From Zizania palustris (Eukaryota > Streptophyta > Magnoliopsida > Poales > Poaceae), in the NCBI GenBank assembly GCA_019279435.1, contig JAAALK010000289.1, positions 92,597,023 through 92,661,022 on the forward strand: a stretch of DNA of 64,000 nucleotides. Direction: 5' to 3'. The translations under genes were made by a program, and so were the position numbers. This document shows positions 33,283 through 45,675 of the stretch, piece after piece. The first letter of the stretch is position 1. Each line of letters opens with the position of its first letter. The notes beneath the pieces are model-generated. The model made no database searches and had not been told where the DNA came from. It saw only the letters and a program-made list of their open reading frames with translations.

Positions 33283-36200
33283 AAGAGAATCTCGTCCTCG
33301 AGATTCGGAACGATCTTCGAACAACTCGGGATGCGAAGCTTTTAACTCGTCCTCTTTTTCCCACGTCGCTTCCTCTGGCGAATGGTTACTCCACTGAACC
33401 TTGCAGAACTTGATAACCTTGCTCCTTGTAACTCGCTAACTGGTATCCAGAATGCGGATAGGCCTTTCCACATAAGTCAGATCCTCTTGTAACTCTAACT
33501 GCTGATGATCGGCTTGCTCAGTAGGCACTCGGAGGCATTTCTTCAACTGCGAGACATGAAACACATTGTGCACACCTGACAATGACGCTGGTAGTTCAAG
33601 CTCGTAGGCAACCTCTCCTCGACGATGGGTAACCAAGAACGGGCCAACGAAGCGAGGAGCGAGCTTGCCTCTCATGTTAAACCTTTGAGTACCACGAAGC
33701 GGGGTGACTCGGAGATAAACATGGTCTCCTTCTTTAAATGACAAATCTCGGCGACGAACATCGGCATAACTTTTTTGACGAGACTGAGCTATCTTCAACC
33801 TTTCCTGAATAACCTTGACTTTGGCTTCGGCTTCACGAAGGATATCTGTCCCAAAAACCTGACTTTCTCCGGTCTGATCCCAAAGCAGAGGGGTTCTGCA
33901 CTTGCGACCATACAGAGCTTCAAACGGTGACATCTGTAGACTAGCCTGATAACTGTTGTTGTAAGAAAACTCGGCATACGGCAAATTTTTATCCCAAGAA
34001 CCTCCAAAGTCTAAGGCACAAGCTCTCAACATGTCTTCGAGAATCTGATTAACCCTTTCAGTCTGACCATCCGTTTGAGGATGATATGCTGTACTGAAAT
34101 TTAACCTGGTACCAAGCTCTTCTTGTAGGTTCTTCCAGAACTTTGAAGTAAACTGACTTCCTCGATCTGAAACGATCTTCTTTGGAACACCGTGTAAACA
34201 CACTATCCGAGCCATATACAATTCTGCCAACTTTGGTCCACTGTAAGTTGTCTTGACTGCTATAAAGTGAGCCACTTTAGTCAAACGATCAATGATCACC
34301 CATATTGAATCATTACCTGCTTGAGTTCTGGGCAGACCGGTAATAAAATCCATACCGACTTCTTCCCACTTCCACTCAGGAACCTTAAGAGGCTGTAACA
34401 GTCCTGCTGGCCTCTGGTGTTCCGCTTTGACCCGCTGACAAGTGTCACACATTGCCACATATTCAGCGATCTCTCTTTTCATACTAACCCACCAATACTT
34501 CTCTTTTAAGTCCTGATACATCTTCGTACTCCCGGGATGAATAGAGTACAAGGTATCATGGGCTTCCTTTAGAATAATGGTCTTTAACTCGGGCTTATCT
34601 GGCACACAAAGACGATTCCCAAACCAAACTGTTCCCATTTCATCTTCCGAGAAACCGGGAGCTTTCCCTTTCCTCATGTTCCTCTTTATATCTGCCATAT
34701 CTGGATCTTCCTTCTGAGCTTCACGAATCTGATCTTCGAGAGCTGGTTTTGCCTCGAGCGTAGCAAGGTATGCTCGGGTTGTGACTCCTAGATTCAATCT
34801 TTCCATCTCATGACACAACATAGGGGCGCTGTCTTGGAGAACTATGGCGTTACAATACCCTTTTCGACTTAATGCATCTGCCACTACATTAGCTTTGCCT
34901 GGGTGATAATGAATTCCCATGTCGTAATCTTTAATCAACTCTAGCCATCTTCTTTGCCTTAGGTTCAGATCTGGCTGTGTGAATATATACTTCAAACTCT
35001 TGTGATCGGTGAACACTTCGCATCTGTTGCCGATGAGGTAATGCCTCCAAATCTTTAAGGCATGCACTACGGCTGCTAGCTCTAGATCATGAGTAGGATA
35101 GTTCAGCTCATGAGGGCGAAGCTGTCGTGAGGCATACGATACAACTTTTCCATCTTGCATCAATACGCATCCCAGTCCTTGACGAGACGCATCACAATAG
35201 ACATGAAAATCGCTTCGAATATCCGGTAAAGTCAACACTGGTGCTGAGACTAACTTTTTCTTCAAGGTACAAAAGCTCTCCTCACAATCTGGTGTCCACT
35301 TGAACTTGGTGTCCTTCTGAAGAAATCTGGTCATGGGCTTGGCAATCTTGGAGAAGTTCTCGATGAATCGACGGTAATAGCTCGCCAATCCAAGAAAACT
35401 ACGAATCTCGAAAACTGATGTAGGCTGCAACCAATCTGTCACTGCTTCAACAGTAGTAGGATCCACTGCTACCCCTTTATCTGATATGATGTGTCCCAAA
35501 AACTTTACTTCAGACGTCCAAAACTCACACTTGCTGTACTTGGCGTATAGCTGATGTTCCCTTAACTTCGTCAGAGACAGACGAAGGTGCTCTTCATGTT
35601 CTTCCGGGGTCTTGGAGTAAATGAGGATATCATCAATGAACACCACAATGAACTTGTCCAAACAGTCCATGAAGACATTATTCATCATGTTCATAAAGAA
35701 GGCTGGAGCATTAGTAAGTCCAAACGACATCACTGTATACTCATATAGACCATATCTTGATGTGAAGGCGGTCTTCGGAATATCTTCCTCTCTAATTCTC
35801 AACTGATGGTAACCTGATCGGAGATCAATCTTCGAGAACACTGTAGCTCCTCTCAACTGATCAAACAAATCATCAATGCGTGGCAACGGATACTTGTTTT
35901 TGATGGTGACTTCATTCAAAGCTCTGTAATCAACACACATTCTCTTTGTCTTATCCTTCTTCATTGCAAAGATTACCGGTGCTCCCCATGGGGAAGTACT
36001 CGGCCTGATATACCCTTTTTGCTCGAGATCTTCAATATTCTTCTTCACTTCCGCTAGCTCATTAGCGGCCATTCTATACGGGCGCTTTGAGATGGGAGTG
36101 GTTCCTGGTACAAGGTCAATTCTGAACTCGATGTCCCTTTTTGGCGGCATCCCTAGCAGATCTTCAGGAAAAACATCCATGAACTCTTTGACAACACGCA

Positions 36201-37890
36201 CTTCTTCCAAGGCTATCTGGTTCACCATTGGGGTCTCGATTCTTTTCCCTGCCATCTTGAAGGTGACGACGCGTCCATCTTCATTAGTCAGGGTAACCTC
36301 TTTACTGGCACAATCAATCATTCCCTTGTGTTTAACCAGCCAGTTCATCCCTAGGATGACATCTAAGCCCTTGCATTCTATTAGAACAGGGTCTACCCAG
36401 AATTGTACCCCTTGAATCTCTATTAGCACCCTTGGGCTAAATAGGTCAGCCGGGGTCTGTTTGCCGGGAGTGGCTATAATCATAGGCTTAGATAGTAGCA
36501 AAGTTTTCAAATCATGCTTCTTTACAAATGATGCAGATATAAACGAGTGTGTTGCCCCAGAATCAAATAAAACAACTGAAGATACCGAGTTAACAGGAAA
36601 CATACCCAAAACTGCTTCTAGTGCCGCCTGAGCTTCTTCTGCAGTAATATGGTTCACCCGGGCACGAACCACTTGGTTGGTGGGAGCTGGAGTAGGTGCC
36701 TGGGGTCGCTTCGGATGAGGGCAAGCTGAAGAATAGTGGCCGACCTGACGGCAATTGAAACACACCACTGATTTACCAAACTTGTCCTTCAGTACATCGG
36801 TCTTCTGAGCTGGTGATTGAGCTGTACTCTGGGTTGAAGGAGTAGCGGGACGGGACGCTACCGAACCGGTGCCACTTATAGTTGAGGGCCGGTACACTGG
36901 TCGGGACTGGTAGCTTTGCACTGGAGTAGTCGGTGTCAACCCGGGCCTCTGGTTGTTGTTTGGTGGGAAGCGATAAACAACCATTTTGCGCTTCTTATTC
37001 TCCACCCTATTCTGCTCTGACTCCTGAATGATGGCTCTGTTGACCAGCCTCTGAAAGTCAGCGTGGTCAGTGGCTAGCAACAGAGGTTTCAACTCATCCT
37101 TGATGCCTCTAAGAAACTTTTCCTGCTTTTTCGCATCAGTGCGAACATCCTCAGGAGCATAGCGTGCTAGACGATTGAACTCATACAAATACTCCGTAAC
37201 AGAACGATTGCCCTGCCGCAGATCCATGAATTCCTGTCTCTTCAGGTCCACCAAACCGGACGGGATGTGTGCATCTCGGAATGCTGCAGTGAACTCAGCC
37301 CAGGTAACCACATGATCAACTGGCTGAGCCTCCTGAAAATTATCCCACCATTCAGCGGCGGGTCCTTGCAGCTGGTGGGTGGCGAACGCCACACGCTCCC
37401 AATCAGTACATGGCAATAGCTGCAACTTCTTGGTGATGGTGCGAAGCCAATCACCCGCCTCCATGGGATTTGTGGTGCTGGAGAAGGTGGGTGGTCTGAC
37501 CCACAGGAACTCTGAGAGTTGAGAAGCTGGCGCCGGTGCGGGAGGTGGGACCGGGGCTGGCGCAGGTACTGGTGCTGGAGGGGGAGCCTGTTGTTCTCTT
37601 GCTGTCAACTGACGCTCTAGCTGCTCGAGCTTCTCCTGCTGCTGCTGCATCTGAGTCATAAGAGCAGCCATCAAATTGCTCTGTTGAACCATGGCCTCAG
37701 CTAGAGTGGGATGGGCTGGCGCCGGTGCTGGTATAGCCTGGCGAGGCCCTGTGGCGCCCCAGCTGGGCCCACCCAAGTTCCTCAGAATGTCGTTTGCCTG
37801 GGTCTCATTGGCCTGAGAGTGGCCTTCAGCTGCTGGCTGACTAGCCCTGGCGTTGCTAGCCTCAGGACGGTCGCTCGGGTTGGAAGACAT
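33280..37890 (-). CDS. gag-pol: Gag-pol polyprotein of gypsy E, with one stop before the chromodomain-like tail
   Basis: ATG 37890 (MSSNPSDRPE) is chosen because the upstream in-frame codons (from 37956) encode an unrelated hydrophobic stretch and F starts at the equivalent place. It is open for 1484 residues to a TAG at 33436-33438. The same frame continues another 51 codons to a TAA at 33280. By residue: gag core about 140-290; CCHC knuckle 377-390 (CFNCRQVGHYSSAC); protease DSGA near 443; reverse transcriptase with FIDD at 751-754; RNase H with D900, E937 and D962; integrase zinc finger H1111, H1118, C1148, C1151; DDE residues near D1181, D1242 and E1278; GPF motif near 1416. The tail after the TAG resembles a degenerate chromodomain (EEATWEKEDEL). 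The enzyme part looks intact; the tail would be made only with readthrough. Confidence 0.93.
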
Positions 37891-38182
37891 CTGTACGAAG
37901 ATAGGCGAATCCACCCAAGAGTAAAGTAGAGGAAAGGAAATAAAGGAGAATAACACGTTTATTCAACTAGTCTCTTTTATTACTGAAATAGCGACGAGTT
38001 ATTCTAACAAAAAGATATTACAACGCGTACATCCTCGACACAGGTTGTCGGGTCTGCACACACAAACTGACTCCAAACAACAATCTAACAAACATCCAAG
38101 CAGGCGAATACAATCAACGGATTAGCAGACATCAGACTAACAGACACCAACGACCAAAGCTCAAACGACAGTCTACGACAGA

Positions 38183-38956
38183 TCAAGGGATCATCTCGAT
38201 GTCGCGGACGACGTCCTCCGCGTCAACCATGGGGGATCTCGGCTCTGCTGGTGTAGAAGCTGGCTGCGGGGGCTGGTGCTGCAGCCGCGGCGGACAACCA
38301 GTCGCCTTCCTCGCAGTCCTCCTGATGCGAGGTCCGGTGCGAGTAGAAGCAAGTCTGGCCTGAGCCTCCTGAAGCTGGTGACGGAGGGACTCATTCTCCG
38401 CTCTCAGGGACTGGGTGGTGAGGTCACCCTCGTCTGCACGCCGAAGAGCCTCGGAGTGAAGAGTATCCAACGTGCTGAGCATATACAAGGTCTGGCCTCC
38501 AACTGGGTCACTAGCAGAGGAAGGACCCATGTAGACGCTCTGACCTGTGCCGGGGCTGTGAGACGGCAAGTGGCGAAAGATGGATGTACACAGACGAGCA
38601 TCGAACATGCACCGCAACTCTGCTAACATCTGGAAAGCTGCCTCCTGGCACGCGGTCTCGAACCCAAAGGCGGTAGCGGTCGCGGAGTGAAAAAGTAGCA
38701 CCTCCTCGGGGCCGAAGACGGTGACTACGACCTCACAACGCTCATCGCTCGCGCCTCCCACACGGGGAAAAGATCCCTCGAAGGAAGGCTCGTCCTCGAG
38801 CTCGAGGACTCTGACAAGTATCCTCAGCATCCGGACAAAGCCTCCAAGGTGGCGGCAAGTAGCTGTGGCGAACCTCTGGCGGGGTCGACATGCTACACAA
38901 GAAAATTTTTTAAAGCAGAGGAAAGTGTCAGAACAATATAAAACAAGAGTAGGCAA
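38183..38956 (-). CDS. Pre-gag ORF of gypsy E
   Basis: A 257-codon frame between primer site and gag, same strand as gag-pol, ending about 290 bp before the gag ATG. The true start is uncertain: a splice-acceptor-like TTTTCTTGTGTAG lies near 38890. The middle part (CRHLGGFVRMLRIL; VVVTVFGPEEVLLF; TACQEAAFQMLAEL) is recognisably similar to the equivalent region of element F. A predicted coiled coil follows (DLTTQSLRAENESLRHQLQE), then a basic proline-rich tail. Extra ORFs before gag have been described in some grass gypsy elements of the RIRE3/RIRE8 type. The function is unknown. Confidence 0.7.
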   Translation of the reverse strand: MPTLVLYCSDTFLCFKKFSCVACRPRQRFATATCRHLGGFVRMLRILVRVLELEDEPSFEGSFPRVGGASDERCEVVVTVFGPEEVLLFHSATATAFGFETACQEAAFQMLAELRCMFDARLCTSIFRHLPSHSPGTGQSVYMGPSSASDPVGGQTLYMLSTLDTLHSEALRRADEGDLTTQSLRAENESLRHQLQEAQARLASTRTGPRIRRTARKATGCPPRLQHQPPQPASTPAEPRSPMVDAEDVVRDIEMIP

Positions 38957-39047
38957 GAGGTATAACCAAGGTTATCCAAAATAAATTTTTATAAGATTTT
39001 TAAATAGTTTTTATCGACGGTCCAGGGGGCTTCCTACAGTCGAGTCG

Positions 39048-39059
39048 GCTCTGATACCA
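39048..39059 (-). other. Primer binding site of gypsy E
   Basis: Minus strand TGGTATCAGAGC, three bases inside the 5' LTR edge at 39063. Confidence 0.9.
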
Positions 39060-39062
39060 TCT

Positions 39063-41889
39063 TGTAACGACCCGGGTTCTCACGAACCACAAAATCATTG
39101 AATATAAATGAAATGTCATTATTACAAGACGATCACAGCTGGCAACGAATAAATGGAAGTAAAACGAGTACGTAGCTCATAGGCTACACTTATTACAAAT
39201 CAAACTAAAGCGGAAGCAAAATAATTCAGCTGCAGAACGCCTTGGCTCCACGGATCCGATCTCCTCGACTGGGACGCTACTCCTGGACTTCTTCTTCGTA
39301 AATGACATCTAAAAGAATTAACCCACGAGGGGTGAGTACAAGGTACTCAACAAGCCACGAACATGCAAATAATGATGGCTGTTGAACAAGGATGCATAAC
39401 TAGGCTATTTGCGTAAAAGCAGATTAATTGTTATTTAATATTTAATGAGCAGTGTTGAACAAAAATAAACATGCTGAATTAAATAACAGTACTTAACTTT
39501 CCACTACCTCGAGTTGCACACCTGTGCCCACTCGCTCCTTCAAACCCATACTGATCATGACATGCAATTCACAACTATAGCACTGAACGCTAACTGCGGA
39601 GAACATCACTTGGCCACCCGTAACCGTGGGCACGGCTTTTCGAAAAGTTTATACTCTGATCAGAGGTGTACCACTTTACCCACAAGGCACTCGCTCCCGC
39701 ACACAACAGTGTGTCGAGATGACACCACGTCACCCCGAAGGAACTCGCGCCAAAACCCGTCATATGAATTGACTCAGCAAGAGGACAACCACACCAGGTT
39801 TCGCCCACGCTCCACTGAGATCTCACCCGAAAATCATGGGTAGACCCCGATTGGCAGACGTAGACCCCCTTTCGTGCCTCGTCGGACCAAGCCACCACCT
39901 GGCACTCCCGGTTAAGTGAACTTGTCCCCTCCGCTCGGTGCATCAAGCTGAATCGACCCATCCTTCGAATTAGGCCTTACCCATTAGACTTGTGGCTAGC
40001 ACGATTATGCTTCGCGACAGATCCCGCAGACCGGTCCTTATAGTGCCCCGGGTGCGACCACCAATGCCCTAGCTTGCACCCGGAACCCACCATGCACAAT
40101 ACCACTTCGACTCCACATCGCTTTCCACAATTCAGAATATCGACGAGACAAAGACATATATATATCCAAAGGAGTATAAAGAGAATAACCTGATGACTAA
40201 TAGTAATCGTAATTAAGCTAGCTCTTAATGCGCCTCGTATATATAGCGCTAACTATTAAGCGACACTGGCGACAAGGAGACGGTGATACAAGCATGGCTT
40301 GGGTTTACACTTCAGGGAGCAAAGCTATACATTAGCTAAATAAATAAATAAACGAGTGAACAGGTTATCGCTAATGCAGTTATTAACCTATGGGTTATAG
40401 CAATTATTGCAAAAAGTAGGTTCAACATGATCAACTATGTCCACGAGAGGGTCCGGTGACTTGCCTTGGTCCTCGTAGCAAAGATTTGGATCTTCGGCGT
40501 CAATCGGCAACTCTTCGGTCGCCTCGACTTCGACTACAACGCGTCGAAATAACAAAACAAATAAATAACAGTACAACAAGTCATGTAAACAGTACAAAAT
40601 AATTATACCAGTATGTATAAAATAATTTTATGAATATTTAGAAATTTGAATGGGCTCAATCGGAGTTGTTTTGAATTTTATAGGCATTTTACAATATTTA
40701 AGCAAATTCTGCCAGATTTAAACCTAAATTCATTCGGCTACGGTCCACGGTGGACCGTGAACCACACGCGCATGCGCCCGGCCCACGGTGGACCGCAGAC
40801 CGGCGCGAGGCGAAGCCCACGGTGCACCGGGTGCACGGTGCACCCGCGCGCACCGGCGCCATGGACCGGCCACGCGGGCCGTTGGATCAAAGATCCACGG
40901 CCACGCGTACGTACGGCACGCGGGCGGCACGCACGCACCCAGGGAGTCCTCTTCCCCGGCTCCAGCCACGGCGGCGAGCGACAACGCCGGCGAGCGGCGG
41001 CCCTAGCGCCCAAACGAACCACAAAAATGGAATGAGGGCGAAGGGGGGAAGCGAGAGGGTACCGGAGGCGGCGAGGTTGGAGACGGGAGATGGCCGGCGG
41101 CGAGCTTTGGGCTGCGGCGCGTTCGGGCGGATGGCGGCGGGGCACTTCTGGTGGCGGGGAGACCGAAGGGAGGCGGTGCCGGGGTAGCTCTCGCGACGGG
41201 GAGCCCGACGGTGCCGGTGGCGGGGCGGCGACGGCGCACGGCGGCGGCGGCGCGCGGCTGGAGACGGCGGCGGCGTGCTCGGGTTGAGGCGAATTGCGGC
41301 AAAACTACTTGGCGAAATCAAAAATGGAGCGGGGATTCGGTTGAGGGGGTTTTATAGAGCCGAAAAGGGGGGGCGCGGGGTTCTGGAGGGCTTCGGGTGG
41401 CTTCCGGCGAAGCCGGTGGAAACGGTTATGGCGGGGAGGAGAGAGAGAAAGAGGGCGCGGGGGCTGGCGCGAAGAAGAAGGAGGCCAGCGGCTGACAGGC
41501 GGGCCCCGGCGGAAGAGAGAGCTGGCGGGCGCTGGCAGGCGGGCCCCGCCGGCAGAGAGAGAGAGGGAGGGGGAAACGGGCCGGCGGGCTGGCCTGGGCC
41601 GAAAGGAAGGGCGCGGCCCACTAAGGAAAAAAATGATTTTTGGAATAAAATTAATTCCAGAAAATGGTTTTTAATTTTAACTCATGAATTTAAATTCTAA
41701 AAAGTTTCAAAATAATTTTTATAAAATATTTCAAGGTTTAAGGAACCTAACAAAAATATTAGATTTCAAAATTCAATGGTTTAACTAAAGGTTTTAATTT
41801 GAAAAGCTTTTCTCCATCTAAACAAATTTTAAATTCAAAATTAGTTTGAAATTATGGTTTCACTGGTTTGGAAAAATATGGGTGTGACA
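39063..41889 (-). repeat. 5' LTR of gypsy E (2827 bp)
   Basis: Nearly identical to 30459-33268. It carries an extra stretch near 41100-41117 (gagctttgggctgcg region) relative to the left copy. It ends GGGTGTGACA directly before the GCTAC target duplicate. Confidence 0.93.
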
Positions 41890-42330
41890 GCTACCCTCAA
41901 GGCATACCATGAGGGAACAGCTCAGGTCAAGGCTCGGCTCTATCAGACCTACCGGCGTGAGTACGAGAACTTAACACAAAAGACGGGTGAATCTGTTGAA
42001 GCTTTGTTTGGTCGCTTTCAATCGATCATTAACAAGCTTCGGGACAACAAGGCTGAGGGTACTCAGTTAGTCTCAGATCACGAGCAAGCGCTCAAAGTTC
42101 TCCATACCTTGGACCCAAAGATCTGGGAGATCAAGGTATCCTCTATCGTTGAGAGCACTTCTTACGATACCTTGACCATTTTTGAGTTGTTTAGCAAGCT
42201 GAAGGCCACTGAGGTAGATATCCAGCTGAGATCAAATCTCACTGGTTCTAGATCAAAATTCCTAGCCCTTGCTACATCTTCTGTTGATCCCTCTGTTGTG
42301 AGCTGTGCTAGTTTCTCCTTGATGTCTATC

Positions 42331-45300
42331 ACCGTTAGGCTTGTCCGTTTAGCTTCCTACAGTCAAGTCAGCTCTGATACCATCTTGTGACGCCCCGATT
42401 TTACCGAATCAGAACATTATTGAATTTCCATAGAAAAACAATAATAACAAGAGGTTCATCATGCGACAACGTACATACGGTCAAACATCCATGGTTCGCA
42501 GACCACATTATTACATAAGTGTAAAATTAAAAGAAATTACGAAATAAACTGCATGACGAACGTCTTCTTCAGGATCGTGTTCTTGACTAGGTCGCTACTC
42601 CAGACCATCCTCCTCGTAGTATGCAGCCTCTGAAGTGTTTGTCCAACGGGTATGAGTACAAAAGTACTCAACAAGCCACTGAGAAATGTAATAATAATGC
42701 AGGGTGATAATAAAGGAATGACAAGGGTTTACAGTGCGGAAAAGTACATTTTTAGTTGCAGCATTTAGTGTAGTCAAATTTAAGCATGCGGAATAATAAA
42801 CATGAATAGTGTAACATCATCTAACTCGAGGAGTACGTTTTACCTCCTCGCTCAACAGTCCTTACATGCCAAGTCATCATGCAACACTTATAAATGTAAA
42901 CTAACTGCGAGTAGTCACGCAACCCGCCCTTGACCGTGGTCTCGACTTTTCTAAAAGATTTAAACTCTGATCAGAGGTGTACCACTGTACCCACAAGGCA
43001 CGCACTCATCCCCTACATGAAGGTGTAATGAGATGACCCATACCACGGGAACTCGTGCCAAAACCTTAGCATGAAATGCTCCAAGCCGATAACACCCGCT
43101 CTAGGTTTCACCAGCTCGCCCGGCCACTCCGAGCTAACGTCGCACCCCCTTTTGTGCCACGTCGGTACAAGCCACCCACAGGTGCTGCTTGACACATCTC
43201 CATGTGGTGCCTTGAGTTGGAACACTCCATACCTTAGTTAGGACTTACCCACTAGACTTGTGGTTAGTACGAAAATGTATTGCAATGGATCCCGCACACC
43301 GGTCCTTATAGTGCCCCGGGTGCTACCGACCAATGCCCTAGCTTGCACCTAGAACCCACCATGCTTACACACTTAACCAAACTCTATCACCAACAGAATT
43401 CTATGGTTGAGAATAACGGGGATCATATAATGGAACCCAAATCTCTACGACTGATTTTTAACCTATAGCAGTTGTGCCAATACATAGGACACTATCTAAT
43501 AGTACTAATAATAATATGGTGACAAGGAGTTTAGGGTCAATAGCATGGCTTGGGTTTGCACTTCAAGGTCGAGGATCTAAAAAATATGATATAAGGCTTT
43601 CAATTTGACTAATGCATGTATAACCTATGTGTTTTAGAGATAGTTTAAGAAAACTAGGTTCAATATGCTCAAAAATTAGTTTGGTGACTTGCCTTGTTCA
43701 GCGAAAGGTGACGGGGGAACTTCCGTGTAATATTCCGGCTCCTCGGCGGCGGCGTAGTCTTCTCGATACACATAATAAACATTACATTCAACAAACATTC
43801 CAAAATCACATAACAAACCTAAAGGTTTTGATTGGGCTTAAATACTTGAATTGAAGTCATTAACTAATCTGAAATTATTATTTAAATTTTTAAGACATTT
43901 TTTTGGCGTTCTGGATTTTTCTAAAAGAATTATGAATTTACCGTAAAGTGTTTTTAAATACTTTATTAAATAAAAATAAAATGTCCAAGGTAAACCTACT
44001 GTTTTTATTGCATAAACATGTAGAGAATAAAAATATAAATTTTCTGGAATTGAAATGGTTAAATTTGAAGTTAAAATGAGTAAGATATGAAATTTTGAAG
44101 TTTAAAACAATTTCTGTAATTTATTTTAAACTGAAAATAGTCGCTGGTCCACGGTGAACCGAATCCACCGTAAACCCGCGCACTGTGCGCGTGCACCGGA
44201 TCATGGATCACCGTTGGATCATGATCGGGCGGCTGCGGGTGAGGTGGGAGTGCTAAGTTGACGTGGACAGCCAAGATTAAAACATTGAAATGGTACGCGA
44301 TGGAGGGCTCAAATTGAACACGGGTTTTAAATACTAATGGATGATCCAAATTAAATCATATCGTTTTGCTGCGATCCGACGGGGTAGATTAAACTGAACG
44401 TGTGATCTAATGTACACCATCTGATCGCGATCGCACGGTCGCGATTGAATCCGACATGGCACGGGTACTTTACCCGTGCCGATCGTCTTCTCCGGTGACG
44501 ACGATGGGCTAGCGGCCACGGCGAGTGACGGCGACCGGAGGTAAGGGCTAAAATGGAACCAGGATAACGTGGCGGTCAAGATGGTACCGTTGGCGAGGCT
44601 CGGGGTCATCAGAGCGTGGTCGGTGTCGAGCAGGGGCGGCGAAGGCGTTTGGGTCCTCATCGGCGGCGTGGTTCCAGTGGGTCTCGTCGGAGAAGGAGGG
44701 GTGGCCGAGGTCGGGGTGGCATCGACGGTCACGATGGTGCGGTCACCGAGGGTGGAGGAGGACTCTGGCGACGACGAGCGGCGGCTGGAGCGTGGGCAGC
44801 GTTGTGGCATTAAAACGTGGAGCACAGGCGTTCGGTTTGGTTTCGGTGCAAGCATATGCGAGGGGGTGAAAGAGGGCGTGCGAGGGGTTTAAATAGGGAC
44901 GCTGATGGGGTAAAAGGGGCGGTGTAAACATGGAAAGCCGAGGGGGGTTTTCAATGCCACCGGTGAGGTCCTGCCATGCACGAGGGTTACGATCCTAGGG
45001 CTTAAACACGTCACTCAATGGGGGGAAACAATCGGCGGGTCTCGGGGGGCAGTAATGTGACGTCAATTTAATGGGAGGGGGCTGGCGTGAGCGGATCGCG
45101 GAGAGAGGTCGTCGGCCAGCGGAGTTTGGGGGAGTGGCGTGAGGTGGACAACGAAACTGATAATGAGGGCCCACTATTAGTGGGGCGCGGGCGCACGGGC
45201 GCGGCAACGGGCGGGGCTGACTGGTGGGGTCGGGCTCGGCCGAGAGGGGGGTTGGCGCCAACAGGTGGGACCGGGGCTTCAGGCGCACGCGTGTGGAGAG

Positions 45301-45675
45301 AGGAGGGTCGCTGACGAGCGGGGTCCGCTTGTCAGAGAGGGGCTCGGGGTGGAGTGGGCTGGGCTGGCCGGATGAGGGAGAAAAGGGGAAAGGGGCCCGT
45401 TACTGTTTAAATTCATTTCAGAATAAAAATAATAGCAGAAATTGATTTAAAATATTTTGGTTGCTTCCAATGGTGATAAAAATTTGTAAAAACTCTCAAA
45501 AATAGGCCTTGCCCTTGGGATCACATATAAATTTTCTTAGGCTCTGGTTTGGACATTTTCTCTAGGTTTTAGTTTATTTGGGTATATATAGCCTTAAAGG
45601 AAATTCAAGAATATTTTTTTCAGAAAAATATAAATAAATTGTATTTTTATTTCTTTGGAAATTTGGGGTGTTACA
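42331..45675 (-). repeat. Second copy of element X leader, primer site and full LTR G5
   Basis: 42331-42385 repeats the X leader (with TGGTATCAGAGC on the minus strand at 42371-42382). The LTR runs 42386-45675 (3290 bp, TGTGACGCCCC to GGTGTTACA). The leader and first 650 bp duplicate 27882-28584. The LTR continues without copia interruption (gagatgacccatacc), showing the pre-insertion state of G4. The GAGTAC-AAAA-GTACTC hairpin is at 42654-42669, and the GC-rich core at about 44140-45400. Confidence 0.88.

Larger units (their letters stand above)
30459..41889 (-). mobile_element. Complete gypsy chromovirus-type element E (11.4 kb)
   Basis: Two long LTRs (30459-33268 and 39063-41889) flank an internal region with primer site, pre-gag ORF, gag-pol and polypurine tract, all on the minus strand. 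A perfect target duplication GCTAC (30454-30458, 41890-41894) lies in the gag of copia C. The LTRs differ at about two dozen positions by eye (under 1%) plus a 17-bp-scale insertion near 41100, indicating a recent insertion. The gag-pol order with C-terminal chromodomain-like tail fits the chromovirus (Tekay/RIRE3-like) branch; the subfamily is inferred. Confidence 0.95.
28585..42330 (+). mobile_element. Copia element C, truncated in gag and split by gypsy E
   Basis: C is a plus-strand SIRE/Opie-like copia with 5' LTR (28585-30115), primer site (30118-30129) and gag from 30181. Gypsy E (30459-41889) splits gag. The gag resumes at 41890 and stops being copia at 42330, where a gypsy leader begins. 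Pol and the 3' LTR are absent. C interrupts gypsy LTR G4 at 28584/28585. Confidence 0.85.
30181..42330 (+). pseudogene. gag: Gag of copia C, split by gypsy E and truncated
   Basis: Coding parts are 30181-30458 and 41895-42330; the frame is continuous when one GCTAC target copy is skipped. It encodes the copia gag domain (SLEAYGYNYWKTRMRAYLMS, then EGTAQVKARLYQTYRREYEN) and continues to LMSIT without stops in the retained part. The zinc-knuckle region seen in A and B has been lost at the 42330 breakpoint. Of the three copia gags here it is the least mutated in the shared part, suggesting a younger insertion. Confidence 0.88.

Noticed and set aside
37891..37956. Extended N-terminus of the gypsy E polyprotein
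   Set aside because: The extra 22 residues are hydrophobic and have no counterpart in F, where gag begins at the equivalent of 37890.
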